Source of the DNA: Crocinitomicaceae bacterium
GTDB taxonomy: Bacteria > Bacteroidota > Bacteroidia > Flavobacteriales_D > Crocinitomicaceae
DNA: 64,000 nucleotides
NCBI GenBank assembly: GCA_017983465.1
Contig: JAGOBK010000002.1
Location: 124,001-188,000, forward strand
Direction: 5' to 3'
A program made the translations under genes and the position numbers. Position 1 is the first letter of the stretch; each line of letters begins with the position of its first letter. Below, piece after piece: positions 1 through 8,890 of the stretch. The notes below the pieces were generated by a model that saw only the letters and a list, made by a program, of their open reading frames with translations, was not told the origin of the DNA and did no database searches.

Positions 1-136
1 TCAACCCGCTTTTTATCGGTGTCAAAATTAGGTCAATCATGGCATTTTATGACAATTTCGTGACAAAAAAAGTATAAAAAAAGCTAATTTAAAATCATTC
101 TAAATAGTCTCTTTTATTCATGAAGATGGAAATAAC

Positions 137-144
137 TAATTTTG
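137..144 (+). promoter_or_regulatory. Putative -7 element TAATTTTG
   Basis: TAATTTTG matches the Bacteroidota -7 consensus TAnnTTTG and ends 4 nt before the ATG at 149. No clear -33 TTTG is visible 19-21 nt upstream, so this is weak on its own. If it is used, the mRNA would have almost no leader. The preceding 136 bases show no gene. Confidence 0.35.
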
Positions 145-148
145 ACTG

Positions 149-529
149 ATGAAAACAAGAAAATTCCTATTTATCCTTTTTCTAGCAACCCCTATGTTGA
201 TAGAACATATTTATGCCCAAGTAAGCATTGAAGCGGACGAAAGAATTGAGCAACAAATTACCAAAAAAGCCAATAAACAAATGTCTGGATATCGCTTGCA
301 AATATGTTTTGACTCGGATAAATCGATCATTGATGAAGCAAGAAACCGCTTTATCAGTATGTATCCAAAAATTGATACCTATGTAACATTTGAAGCGCCG
401 AACTTCAATCTAATGGTGGGTGATTTTCGAACGCTTATTGAGGCCGAAAGGATTCAAGCGGAAATTCATGGAAAATTTACGGTGGTTATCGTGCACAAAA
501 CACAAATTAATTTACCACGTATTGATTAA
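149..529 (+). CDS. Small secreted SPOR-like domain protein
   Basis: 126 aa. Residues 1-23 are a signal peptide (basic start, hydrophobic core, cut after IYA). Residues about 47-120 resemble a SPOR domain of the type common in Bacteroidota: a GYRLQI opening strand, a helix (DEARNRFISMYP), a second strand, a VGDF turn, a second helix and a final strand. SPOR domains bind peptidoglycan stripped of stem peptides at the division septum, but this protein is short and has no membrane anchor, so a periplasmic role is inferred. The ATG lies 4 nt after a TAnnTTTG box. The gene converges on thiL with only 3 nt between stop codons. Confidence 0.6.
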   Translation: MKTRKFLFILFLATPMLIEHIYAQVSIEADERIEQQITKKANKQMSGYRLQICFDSDKSIIDEARNRFISMYPKIDTYVTFEAPNFNLMVGDFRTLIEAERIQAEIHGKFTVVIVHKTQINLPRID

Positions 530-532
530 GAA

Positions 533-1564
533 TTAAAAATGTCTCCAGCCTTGAGCAGTTAATGTGACAGCTGAACCGTTTTTATCGACAAAATAAGTTC
601 CATCTTCTGGACTTGTAATGTGTCCAATTATTGAAAAATTTGGATTTGATTGTACTACCTCAAAATCACTTTGTTTAATGGTGAATAACAATTCATAGTC
701 CTCCCCACCATTTAGCGCACAGGTACTTGGATCCAAGTTAAAATCTATTGCCGCCATTGATGTTTTTGCATCGATCGGAATTTTTTCATCATATACATGA
801 CACCCAACATTACTCGCTTTGCAAAGATGCAAGATTTCACTGGCTAGTCCGTCTGAAACATCAATCATTGAAGTTGGCTGAACGCCCAATTCCTTTAAAT
901 ATTTAACCACGTCAACCCTTGCTTCAGGTTTTAATTGACGTTGCATAATGTAGTCGTGTCCATCAAGATCTGGCTGAATAGCTGGATTCGATTTAAACAC
1001 ATCCTTTTCTCTTTCTAATAGCTGCAAGCCCATATATGCACCTCCCAGATCACCAGAAACCACAAGTAAATCAAATTCTTTTGCTCCAGATCGATAAACG
1101 ATTTCTTCTTTTTTCACACGTCCAATCGCCGTAATAGTAATCATGAGTCCAGCGGTTGAACTTGTCGTATCACCACCAACCAAATCAACATCAAACTCTG
1201 TACACGCCAATTTTATTCCAGCGTACAATTCTTCGAGTGCTTCGAGGCTAAATCGATTTGAAACGGCAATCGCAACAGTTATTTGTTCGGCTTTACCATT
1301 CATCGCGCAGATATCGGAAACATTTACCGCAACTGCCTTATAACCTAAATGCTTCAACGGCATATACATCAGGTTAAAATGAATCCCTTCAATTAATGCA
1401 TCCGTAGAAACGAGTAAATACTCGCCATTTCCAGCATCAATTACAGCGGCATCATCTCCAACGCCAGTTATGGAAGATTCATTTTTTAATTCCACACCCT
1501 TTGTCAGTTGATCAATGATTCCAAATTCACCTAGTTCGCTAATATCTGTGCGTGTTTCACTCAT
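533..1564 (-). CDS. thiL: Thiamine-monophosphate kinase
   Basis: 343 aa, normal length for ThiL, which phosphorylates thiamine monophosphate to the cofactor thiamine diphosphate with ATP in the cytoplasm. Visible landmarks are GVGDDAAVI (35-42) near the N-terminus, STDALIEGIHF, the NVSDICAMNG segment, LVGGDTTSS for metal and ATP binding, SMIDVSDGLASE, and NGGEDYELLF near the C-terminus. This order is that of the ThiL/PurM-like ATPase fold. No other thiamine gene is nearby, so it stands alone. A TATCTTTG box with an upstream TTTG lies 14 nt before the ATG. The assignment is firm. Confidence 0.95.
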   Translation of the reverse strand: MSETRTDISELGEFGIIDQLTKGVELKNESSITGVGDDAAVIDAGNGEYLLVSTDALIEGIHFNLMYMPLKHLGYKAVAVNVSDICAMNGKAEQITVAIAVSNRFSLEALEELYAGIKLACTEFDVDLVGGDTTSSTAGLMITITAIGRVKKEEIVYRSGAKEFDLLVVSGDLGGAYMGLQLLEREKDVFKSNPAIQPDLDGHDYIMQRQLKPEARVDVVKYLKELGVQPTSMIDVSDGLASEILHLCKASNVGCHVYDEKIPIDAKTSMAAIDFNLDPSTCALNGGEDYELLFTIKQSDFEVVQSNPNFSIIGHITSPEDGTYFVDKNGSAVTLTAQGWRHF

Positions 1565-1578
1565 CTTTCAATTTTTTA

Positions 1579-1608
1579 CAAAGATACGTTATAATCAATG
1601 GAATCAAA
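1579..1608 (-). promoter_or_regulatory. thiL promoter
   Basis: On the minus strand TTTG (1608-1605), an 18-nt spacer and TATCTTTG (1586-1579) match the Bacteroidota -33/-7 consensus. The last G is 14 nt before the thiL ATG. Confidence 0.55.
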
Positions 1609-1647
1609 TTTAAGATGTCTCGCTTTCAAAAAAAGGCACGCATTTTG

Positions 1648-1655
1648 TAACTTTG
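1648..1655 (+). promoter_or_regulatory. Putative -7 element TAACTTTG
   Basis: TAACTTTG matches TAnnTTTG and sits 14 nt before the ATG at 1670. A TTTC 20 nt upstream could act as a weak -33. Its position inside the longest possible reading frame supports the downstream start at 1670 over the one at 1598. Confidence 0.5.
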
Positions 1656-1669
1656 AGAAAAAGCTTATC

Positions 1670-2341
1670 ATGAAAAAACGACTTCTTTACTTCGTCATTC
1701 TTTATCTGGTTGTTTTACATCCATTTCAATACTTTGCTCAAGCCGGCATATTCAAAGTTCGGTTGCTGGTGGACAAGGCTCTTACCAGTTCTGTTACTTT
1801 TACAACGGCAAATCAGTCAAGCAATGCCTATTCGAATTTCAGGTTTCCATCCAATTTACAGGATTCCATTAAATTTTATATTCAAAAAACGGTAAAGAGC
1901 CAACTATTCAAGGAAGCGGAATTCATATATGATTTAAAATCAGATGGAAGTAAACAAAGAACTTTGGAAACGGGAACTTATGCCGGTGGCTATCCAAAAA
2001 TGACTAAGAAAAGAGCGATTTTCGGCTATGAAGAGGAGATCTATGTTAAGGTAAAAATAAAAGTTCAAGCTTACAATGGCCCTTCTTTGGGCATGATGGG
2101 CGTGCAATATTCAAATATTCATCCCACTGTGAAAGTGAAAATTAAAGCATTCGATATGGACAAAAAGAAAGTTTTTTCTCGAAAAATCAGGCTTTGGGAT
2201 TTTGATAAAATTAGCAGTGTTAGTTATACCGGGCAGTTCGGATCAATTACCAATACAAATGCACTTAATCCCCAACAAATCTACCAAATGATCAAACATA
2301 CACTGTTGGTTTTCAACGAAGAGGAAGAAAGAAATCGTTAA
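1670..2341 (+). CDS. Secreted protein of unknown function
   Basis: 223 aa from the ATG at 1670. An upstream ATG at 1598 would add 24 residues with no signal character and would swallow the promoter box at 1648, so I prefer 1670. Residues 1-25 form a signal peptide (MKKRLLYFVILYLVVL, cut near FAQA). The mature part is rich in beta-strand patterns (VKVKIKVQAY, VKVKIKAFDMDKKKVF) and has a YGG/GGYP segment, but I recognise no family. Periplasmic or outer-membrane associated is the likely location. A strong hairpin terminator follows directly. Confidence 0.65.
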   Translation: MKKRLLYFVILYLVVLHPFQYFAQAGIFKVRLLVDKALTSSVTFTTANQSSNAYSNFRFPSNLQDSIKFYIQKTVKSQLFKEAEFIYDLKSDGSKQRTLETGTYAGGYPKMTKKRAIFGYEEEIYVKVKIKVQAYNGPSLGMMGVQYSNIHPTVKVKIKAFDMDKKKVFSRKIRLWDFDKISSVSYTGQFGSITNTNALNPQQIYQMIKHTLLVFNEEEERNR

Positions 2342-2346
2342 AAAAC

Positions 2347-2381
2347 AAAAAACCCTTGAAAACTATTTCAAGGGTTTTTTT
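2347..2381 (+). terminator. Bidirectional intrinsic terminator
   Basis: Stem AACCCTTGAAA / TTTCAAGGGTT around a short loop (ACTA), followed by a run of T on the plus strand and preceded by a run of A that gives T on the minus strand. It ends the 1670 gene and can also stop transcripts leaving the minus-strand tRNA-Gln. Confidence 0.8.
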
Positions 2382-2394
2382 CGTTTTAAAGAGT

Positions 2395-2466
2395 TGGCCC
2401 ACTAGGGCTCGAACCTAGACTCTTCGGTACCAAAAACCGACGTGTTGCCAGTTACACCATGGGCCA
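2395..2466 (-). tRNA. tRNA-Gln (anticodon UUG)
   Basis: 72 nt on the minus strand folding into a full cloverleaf: acceptor TGGCCCA/TGGGCCA, D-arm GTGT/ACAC, anticodon stem TCGGT/ACCGA with loop TTTTGGT giving anticodon UUG, and T-arm CTAGG/CCTAG with loop TTCGAGC. CCA is not followed by extra encoded bases, so CCA is partly within the acceptor end and completed after transcription. A TTG-N20-TATTTTTG promoter lies upstream and a hairpin terminator downstream, so it is a single-gene unit. Confidence 0.95.
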
Positions 2467-2490
2467 TTCAACATTTTTTCAAATGCGTTG

Positions 2491-2521
2491 CAAAAATAAT
2501 AACATTTTTTCTTGTTGACAA
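2491..2521 (-). promoter_or_regulatory. tRNA-Gln promoter
   Basis: Minus strand TTG (2521-2519), 20-nt spacer, TATTTTTG (2498-2491). The start of transcription would fall about 20 nt before the tRNA. It overlaps the divergent promoter of the gene at 2635. Confidence 0.5.
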
Positions 2522-2543
2522 CTAGATTTGAAAAATAATTTTG
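2515..2543 (+). promoter_or_regulatory. Promoter of the GT117 gene
   Basis: TTG (2515-2517), 18-nt spacer, TAATTTTG (2536-2543). A second match, TAGATTTG, lies at 2523-2530. Both are upstream of the ATG at 2635 and interleave with the divergent tRNA promoter. Confidence 0.45.
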
Positions 2544-2634
2544 AACTTCTTTCGTAATTGCTCAAAATGAGTGGGTTTTGAAAGCGAATATTCTTAAATT
2601 CGCAGAACTAAAAACAGAACTAATTCGCATACAC

Positions 2635-5600
2635 ATGAATTACACTAAATGGAATACCCTACTCGGCTGGCTTGTTTTTCTGATGGCAAGCACTGTGTAC
2701 CTAATGACGATTGAATCCACCGCAAGTTTATGGGACTGTGGTGAATATATAACTGCTGCTTACAAATTAGAAGTTGGGCACCCTCCTGGCGCGCCTTTGT
2801 TTATGGTTTTGGGGCGTTTGTTCTCCTTCTTTGCCGCACCTGAATCTGTTGCTGTTTGGATCAATGCTTTATCTGCAATATCGAGTTCATTGACTATCCT
2901 GTTTATGTTTTGGTCATTAACGTTGTTAATCAAAAAAATCATTCTTTCACAACAGAAAGAGTTAACATGTGGTAACCAAATTGCCATTTTTGCTTCAGCA
3001 GCTATCGGTTCATTGGCTTATACATTCTCTGATTCCTTCTGGTTTTCCGCTGTTGAGGGAGAGGTATATGCCATGGCGTCTTTATTTACCGCTGTCATTT
3101 TCTGGGCGATTCTGAAATGGGATGAAGAAATGGGTTTGTTGGCATCAGGAGAGCTTTCTGATGACTATCGTCCAAACAGATGGATTCTGTTAATTTTCTT
3201 CATGCTTGGATTAGCGATTGGTGTCCATTTATTGGGGATTCTTGTTGTGCCTGCGATTGGATACATGATTTATTTCCGCGTAAAGGAAGAAGTTAATTTG
3301 AAAGGAATTCTTCTCACAGGTATTATTTCGATTTTCGCTCTTGGATTTATTCAAGAAGGTATTATCCCTGGCTCCATTGCGATGGCTTCGAATTTCGAAG
3401 TTGCTTTTGTAAACAGTTTGGGTCTTCCATTCTTTTCTGGAACGGTATTCTTCTTTATCCTATTGATTTTCGCCTGCGTTTTTCTAGTAAGATGGGCGAG
3501 AAAGAAAGGAAATACCTTGGTTTACAACTCCATGATGGGATTGGTGTTTCTATTAATTGGTTACAGTTCCTTTGCAGTCATTGTTATTCGTTCCAATGCA
3601 AACACTCCGTTGGATGAAAATGACCCGGAGAATTTAGTGACATTACACTCTTATTTGAAACGTGAACAATACGGTTCTGCCCCTATTTTCTTTGGAAATT
3701 ATTGGAATTCGTTCCGAAATGGTGAAGAAATGACAGAAAACGGAGCGCGTGTTTTGAGCAATGATGCTTGGAAAGATTTATCCGCTTATTACTTACGTCG
3801 TTTTGTGATTACGGAAGGTGATGTTGAAGTAAAGGCTTTCACCAAAGAATCGGATGCCCAAAAATGGGTGGCTGAACACGATGGAGCTTATTCCATTGAA
3901 GAAAAATATTACGAAAGTAATGCTTCCATTCGCCATGGAGCGGTCGCAACGTATGCCCAATCAACCATTTTCCCACGCATGTACTCTGGTGATAGTCCAG
4001 TGCACAAACAAGGATACGCAAAATGGTCTGGCTATGATGAAAATGATGGGACAAACACCGAAATTGGTCGAGACGGAAAACGTTTGCCGAGTTTTGGGGA
4101 GAACCTTACTTATTTCATGCGCTACCAAGTGAATTGGATGTACCTACGCTACTTCATGTGGAACTTTGCTGGACGTCAAAATGACATTCAAGGTCATGGA
4201 GACAACCTTCATGGAAACTGGATTTCAGGAATTTCTTTCATAGACGAAGCACGTTTAGGAAGTCAAGAGTTTCAACCTCACTACACAACTGAGAATCCAG
4301 CTCATAATAAATTCTTCTTATTGCCACTTATTCTAGCGATCATTGGACTTGTATTCCATTACCGCAAAGCACCAAAGGATGCATTTGTATTAACACTTGC
4401 TTTTGTCTTTACAGGATTGGCGATTGTGGTTTATTTGAATCAAAAACCAATGGAGCCAAGAGAACGTGATTATGCTTACGCCGGTTCGTTCTACTTCTTT
4501 GCGATGTGGATTGGCGTGGGTGTATATGCCATTTATAACTTTGTACAAAGTAAAATTAAATCTCAGGTAAATAGTGCCGTACTAGCAAGTGCGCTTGGTA
4601 TTGCAGTTCCTGTAATAATGGGAGTTCAAGGATGGGATGATCACGACCGAAGTGGCAAAACTTCCGCAAGAGACTTGGCAACAAATTACTTACAGTCATG
4701 TGGTAAAAATAGCATCATCTTTACCAACGGAGATAACGACACTTTCCCACTCTGGTACCTCCAAGAGGTAGAAGGAAAACGAACGGATGTTCGTGTATGT
4801 AACTTATCGTTGATGGGAACAGACTGGTACACGAATCAAATGAAAATGAAATCCTATGATTCTGACCCACTTCCGATTAAATTCCGTGAAGACCAAATCC
4901 TGATGTATGCAGGGAACACGGATCAAGTATACTTCATGCCATTGCTTCAATTATTCTCTATGAATGCAAGTGAAGAAATGATCAATAAGGTTTTGAACAT
5001 GCGCTTGGAAAATAATCCAAAAGAAGCAGTTACAGCTGCGCGTTATTTTGATCAAGAAGTTCAAAAAATCTTTGCAAATGTTTCGATTACAAATCCTGAA
5101 TTTGAAGCGACACGATCAGCTATTGCAAGCACTGACACAACAAACCTCATTCAGGCAACCATTCAAAAATACCTTGGCGTGTTTAAACTGTTTGAAGGAG
5201 CAAGAAGTGGTTCCGTTGAATTTAAAAACGGTTCTGCAGAACAACTTCAAGAATTACTCGAGCAATATGAAAACATCTGGTCTGCTGTTGACTTTAAGGA
5301 TGCTATGGCGTTTGTTCGCGACGACAACAACATGTTAACTGACGAAGGGAAAAAATACAGCTTCTTCCCGTCCAATCGTTTTTCATTAAAAGTGAACAAA
5401 GAAAACGCATTAAAAGCGGGAACGATTACTCAGAAAGAATTGGCCTCTTGTTCAGATGAAATCAATTTTGAATTCAGTACAGAAAGAGATCCAGCTTTAA
5501 CACGTGACGAGGTTATGATGATGGACATCGTAGCGAACAATGATTGGAAACGTGGTATTTTCTTTTCCAGCAGCCGTGGATCGTCTTTCTCGGTAGCATT

Positions 5601-6528
5601 GCTCTCTGGTGGACATGTGAAGCAAGTTGGAATGGCTTACGAGTTGAGTCCAGTTAAAGAAGAACCAATGTTCTACAATGTAGCGAAAATGGTTAAAAAC
5701 ATGATGAGTGTTTATGAATATGGAGACATGGCGAATCCACATGTTTTAACAGATTACTACGCAAGACGCCATACTGTTCAATACCGTTCAAATTTCTTAT
5801 TACTAGCGGAGCAATTGTTAAATCGCAAGCAGACCGCTAAAGCGATTTCAGTATTGGATTACTCCTTGAAATTGATGCCACTCGAAAGAGTTCTTGACTT
5901 TGGCGAGGTGAATTCATGTGATCCATTCATGTCCTTGAAATTCAATGAACGTCATGGGGACTACAACTACCAAGGTCAAACAATCAGAGCTAAATGCAGC
6001 GGTTCATTGCACGAATATGTTCAGTTATATTACCTAGCTGGACAAAAAACCAAAGCTGAAGCCCTTGGAAAGAAATTACTAGCCAACTTCCATAGTGTCA
6101 TCGCTTATTTTGAACATAGTGATGCGGAATTTGCTGGAAATCCGGAAAATGCGGAGGATTTAATTGCGGCAATAGATGCGTGTTTCAAAATGAATGATTT
6201 GGCACAAAATCCACGTTACGGAAACCCATCTTCGGCATTCTCAAAATCACTTAAAAAGGAAATCACACACGTTTACAAGGTTGTATTACCTCGAATTTAT
6301 AGTGATTTAGAGCAGCTAGCTTTAGATAACGGAGAAAGTGTTGAGGCATATTCAGGGGCTTACACGGAAATGATTGGAAATCTTCAATTGTTTATGGGTG
6401 CGATGGCGGAACATTACGGTTTTATTAAATCGTCGAATCCGGTTTCTGAGCCAGTTGCTCCGACTACATCAACAATTGACCCGAGCGCATTGATGCAAGG
6501 ATCGAGACCAATGGAAACAATTCGTTGA
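2635..6528 (+). CDS. GT117 / DUF2723 family membrane glycosyltransferase-like protein
   Basis: 1297 aa from ATG 2635; a TTG at 2578 would add 19 residues with no clear role. The N-terminal ~550 residues carry multiple membrane helices and the family signature SLWDCGEYITAAYKLEVGHP, typical of DUF2723 proteins now classed as glycosyltransferase family 117 and related to eukaryotic TMEM260 O-mannosyltransferases. A second helix cluster follows near residues 560-670, then a long soluble part with the conserved FTNGDNDTFPLWYLQEVEG stretch and a C-terminal TPR-like region. Role inferred: transfer of lipid-linked sugar to exported proteins at the inner membrane. It is alone in its transcription unit. 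Confidence 0.85.
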   Translation: MNYTKWNTLLGWLVFLMASTVYLMTIESTASLWDCGEYITAAYKLEVGHPPGAPLFMVLGRLFSFFAAPESVAVWINALSAISSSLTILFMFWSLTLLIKKIILSQQKELTCGNQIAIFASAAIGSLAYTFSDSFWFSAVEGEVYAMASLFTAVIFWAILKWDEEMGLLASGELSDDYRPNRWILLIFFMLGLAIGVHLLGILVVPAIGYMIYFRVKEEVNLKGILLTGIISIFALGFIQEGIIPGSIAMASNFEVAFVNSLGLPFFSGTVFFFILLIFACVFLVRWARKKGNTLVYNSMMGLVFLLIGYSSFAVIVIRSNANTPLDENDPENLVTLHSYLKREQYGSAPIFFGNYWNSFRNGEEMTENGARVLSNDAWKDLSAYYLRRFVITEGDVEVKAFTKESDAQKWVAEHDGAYSIEEKYYESNASIRHGAVATYAQSTIFPRMYSGDSPVHKQGYAKWSGYDENDGTNTEIGRDGKRLPSFGENLTYFMRYQVNWMYLRYFMWNFAGRQNDIQGHGDNLHGNWISGISFIDEARLGSQEFQPHYTTENPAHNKFFLLPLILAIIGLVFHYRKAPKDAFVLTLAFVFTGLAIVVYLNQKPMEPRERDYAYAGSFYFFAMWIGVGVYAIYNFVQSKIKSQVNSAVLASALGIAVPVIMGVQGWDDHDRSGKTSARDLATNYLQSCGKNSIIFTNGDNDTFPLWYLQEVEGKRTDVRVCNLSLMGTDWYTNQMKMKSYDSDPLPIKFREDQILMYAGNTDQVYFMPLLQLFSMNASEEMINKVLNMRLENNPKEAVTAARYFDQEVQKIFANVSITNPEFEATRSAIASTDTTNLIQATIQKYLGVFKLFEGARSGSVEFKNGSAEQLQELLEQYENIWSAVDFKDAMAFVRDDNNMLTDEGKKYSFFPSNRFSLKVNKENALKAGTITQKELASCSDEINFEFSTERDPALTRDEVMMMDIVANNDWKRGIFFSSSRGSSFSVALLSGGHVKQVGMAYELSPVKEEPMFYNVAKMVKNMMSVYEYGDMANPHVLTDYYARRHTVQYRSNFLLLAEQLLNRKQTAKAISVLDYSLKLMPLERVLDFGEVNSCDPFMSLKFNERHGDYNYQGQTIRAKCSGSLHEYVQLYYLAGQKTKAEALGKKLLANFHSVIAYFEHSDAEFAGNPENAEDLIAAIDACFKMNDLAQNPRYGNPSSAFSKSLKKEITHVYKVVLPRIYSDLEQLALDNGESVEAYSGAYTEMIGNLQLFMGAMAEHYGFIKSSNPVSEPVAPTTSTIDPSALMQGSRPMETIR

Positions 6529-6546
6529 TGCAAGTTCTGATTTTCC

Positions 6547-6584
6547 TTTTTTCGGAAGGTTTGCATACAAACCTTCCGAAAAAA
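6547..6584. repeat. Perfect 17-bp inverted repeat, 4-nt loop
   Basis: TTTTTTCGGAAGGTTTG, loop CATA, then its exact complement. It lies 19 nt after the GT117 stop. The T-run is on the 5' side and the A-run on the 3' side whichever strand is read, so there is no free U-tract after the stem. It is therefore not a standard intrinsic terminator, although a hairpin at an mRNA 3' end is plausible. Confidence 0.8.
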
Positions 6585-6726
6585 GAGAAAGAACTAGCAT
6601 TACTATATTAAAGAAAGGAAGATTTATAAAATTATCGCCCTTTCCATAGCAAATAAAAAAGGGGGTATGATAATAATCAGTTTCCAAACAAAGTAAAACA
6701 CTACTTACAAATAAATCTAATTTAAG

Positions 6727-7950
6727 ATGATTGATTTACCAAAATTTGAATTGCCCTTTTTTGCTGCTCTTCTTTTATTATTGGTTCTAGCACGTTTTTT
6801 CGGGGAGATATTTGAACGTATGAAGCAGCCAGCGATGATTGGTGAAATCATTGCAGGAATCATCTTAGGTCCAACTTTATTAAACTTTATACACCGAACA
6901 GAAGAACTAAAGGTTATTTCTGACTTAGGTGTTTTTCTTCTCGTTATTTTGGCTGGACTGGAAATCAACTTTGATGATATATTAAAGTCCATGAGAGGTA
7001 GAAACATTGTCATTTCACTTTTGGCATTCATTTTACCTATTGTCAGTGGATTTATGATTGGAAAACTCTTTGGTCAAAATGTTATGACTACAGTATTTAT
7101 TGGATTGTGTGTCGCAATTACTGCGCTTCCAGTGAGCATTCGGATACTGATGGACTTAGGCAAACTAAACACCGAAGTTGGACAAAAAATCATTTCTGTA
7201 GCCATTTTTGACGATGTGCTTGCTTTAACGATTTTAGGGATTTTATTGGATATGAATCACATAGACAAAACGTTTTCAGCAATTACCACGGCAACGATTT
7301 TCACCGGAATAAAATTAATTGCGTTCATTCTAGTTGTTTACGTTTCCTACCGTGTCATTCAACATTTTTCACAAAAAGAAAACTTCGTAGAAAATCAAAT
7401 CGATCGTTTATTGGCTGTACTTAAAGGAAAAGAATCTTTATTTGCCATCTTATTTATGTTCATTTTGCTTTTTGCTACCTTAACGGAAAGTATCGGATTA
7501 CATTTCATTATTGGTTCTTTTTTCGCTTCGATGCTTTTGAACAAACGACTTATTGGAACCAAAAACATCGACCTCTTTCACAAAACAACGAGTAGTATGG
7601 CTATGGGATTCTTAGCCCCTATTTTCTTCGCTGGAATTGGGCTTGAATTCAAGTTTTCTGCCATTCATAACTATGGATTACTCATTGCCATTATTTTGGT
7701 CTCTTTCCTTTCTAAAATTTTGGGAGGATATCTTGGAGGTAGGTTTGCACACATGGGTCATCGACAATCCATGACCTTAGCATATGGATTAAATGCACGT
7801 GGAATCATGGAACTTGTGATTGCCAATATCGCATTCCGAGAAGGATTCATTAATGTTGAGATTTTCTCCATGCTCGTGATTATGGGATTGGTCACTACGC
7901 TCTCTACTCCTTTTCTTTTAAAACAGTCTTTTCAGCGTTTAAATCCCTAA
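6727..7950 (+). CDS. CPA2-type cation:proton antiporter
   Basis: 407 aa, an integral inner-membrane protein with about 12 helices and no C-terminal RCK/TrkA domain. Landmarks are MIGEIIAGIILGPTLLNF in the first third, ALPVSIRILMDLGKLNTEVG, then AIFDDVLALTILG with the Asp-Asp pair expected of electrogenic Na+/H+ exchangers of the KefB/NapA type, and a C-terminal GLNARGIMELVIANIA. It should exchange Na+ or K+ for protons. It is followed 16 nt later by the histidine kinase and then gpmI on the same strand, so the three are probably cotranscribed. The ion is not determined. Confidence 0.88.
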   Translation: MIDLPKFELPFFAALLLLLVLARFFGEIFERMKQPAMIGEIIAGIILGPTLLNFIHRTEELKVISDLGVFLLVILAGLEINFDDILKSMRGRNIVISLLAFILPIVSGFMIGKLFGQNVMTTVFIGLCVAITALPVSIRILMDLGKLNTEVGQKIISVAIFDDVLALTILGILLDMNHIDKTFSAITTATIFTGIKLIAFILVVYVSYRVIQHFSQKENFVENQIDRLLAVLKGKESLFAILFMFILLFATLTESIGLHFIIGSFFASMLLNKRLIGTKNIDLFHKTTSSMAMGFLAPIFFAGIGLEFKFSAIHNYGLLIAIILVSFLSKILGGYLGGRFAHMGHRQSMTLAYGLNARGIMELVIANIAFREGFINVEIFSMLVIMGLVTTLSTPFLLKQSFQRLNP

Positions 7951-7966
7951 AGAACCCTAAAATGTC

Positions 7967-8890
7967 ATGAAAAAGCAAGCAAATTTTTTCTTGATTATTC
8001 TAGTGATTTATGTGTTTCTTCAATTTATTTGGTGGGGAAACTTACTTATTCGCTTAAATGGACAAGTCGCCATTTCTTCAGAAGATTACCAACGACGCGT
8101 ATGGATGGTCATTGGGGAAGGCAGTGTATTCATGGTCCTATTATTCCTTGGGATTTGGAAAATGCGGAAAGTCATTCTCAAAGAAATCGGATTAACACAA
8201 AGGCAATCCAATTTCCTGCTCTCCGTTACACATGAATTAAAAACTCCCATCTCATCCGTTAAATTATTTCTTCAGACACTTTTAAAACATGAGTTACCCG
8301 AAGAGAAAAAGACCGATTTACTAAAAAAAGCTATGGATGAAAATGAACGATTGAGTTTATTAATTGACAACATTCTACATGCCTCAAGAGTCGAAAACAA
8401 ATCACTGAAAGCAGTAAACAGTGACATTCAACTCAATAGTCTCGTTCTAAATATTGTAGATCGCTTTCACAAACGATACTTGCAGGATTTTATTACCATC
8501 ACTTCCTCAGAAAGCATTACGTTGCACGCAGATGCATTTATTTTGGAAATGATTATTGTAAATTTACTTGAAAATGCCTGTAAATACGCAGGCATTGATG
8601 CTCATATTAACATTTACATGTACAAACAAGGTACTTATTATGTCCTTGGTGTGAAAGATGAAGGTCCAGGTATACCTTCAAATGAACGCGCATCCATTTT
8701 CGATAAATTTTACCGAATTGGGAACGAAGAAACACGCCAAAAACAAGGAAGTGGTTTGGGATTGTTTATCGCAGCTGAATTTGCTCAATTACAAGGAGCA
8801 TCAATAACATGTAAAGAAAATTTCCCGAAAGGAACAGTTTTTGAGGTAACTTTGCCCTATGACAAATCACTTCGGACTCATCATTCTTGA
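7967..8890 (+). CDS. Membrane sensor histidine kinase (orphan)
   Basis: 307 aa. Two membrane helices (about 6-28 and 46-66) enclose only about 17 extracytoplasmic residues, so it probably senses through the membrane itself or via a partner. HisKA follows with the phospho-accepting His89 in SVTHELKTP, then HATPase_c with N-box NLLENACKYAG, G1 VKDEGPGIP, F-box IFDKFYRI and G2 GSGLGLFIA. No response regulator is encoded anywhere in the window. It lies between an antiporter and gpmI, overlapping gpmI by 32 nt, which implies translational coupling. Confidence 0.93.
   Translation: MKKQANFFLIILVIYVFLQFIWWGNLLIRLNGQVAISSEDYQRRVWMVIGEGSVFMVLLFLGIWKMRKVILKEIGLTQRQSNFLLSVTHELKTPISSVKLFLQTLLKHELPEEKKTDLLKKAMDENERLSLLIDNILHASRVENKSLKAVNSDIQLNSLVLNIVDRFHKRYLQDFITITSSESITLHADAFILEMIIVNLLENACKYAGIDAHINIYMYKQGTYYVLGVKDEGPGIPSNERASIFDKFYRIGNEETRQKQGSGLGLFIAAEFAQLQGASITCKENFPKGTVFEVTLPYDKSLRTHHS

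Noticed and set aside
1598-1669. ATG extension of the secreted protein at 1670
   Set aside because: It would put 24 residues before a normal signal peptide and include the TAACTTTG promoter box.
2578-2634. TTG-started extension of the GT117 protein
   Set aside because: The ATG at 2635 begins directly before the first membrane helix and suits the family; the extra 19 residues have no supporting feature.
6547-6584. Intrinsic terminator at the 17-bp palindrome
   Set aside because: There is no T-tract after the stem on either strand, so it was listed as an inverted repeat only.
7967-8890. Two-component system with a partner regulator
   Set aside because: No receiver-domain protein is encoded in any frame of the window, so only an orphan kinase can be claimed.
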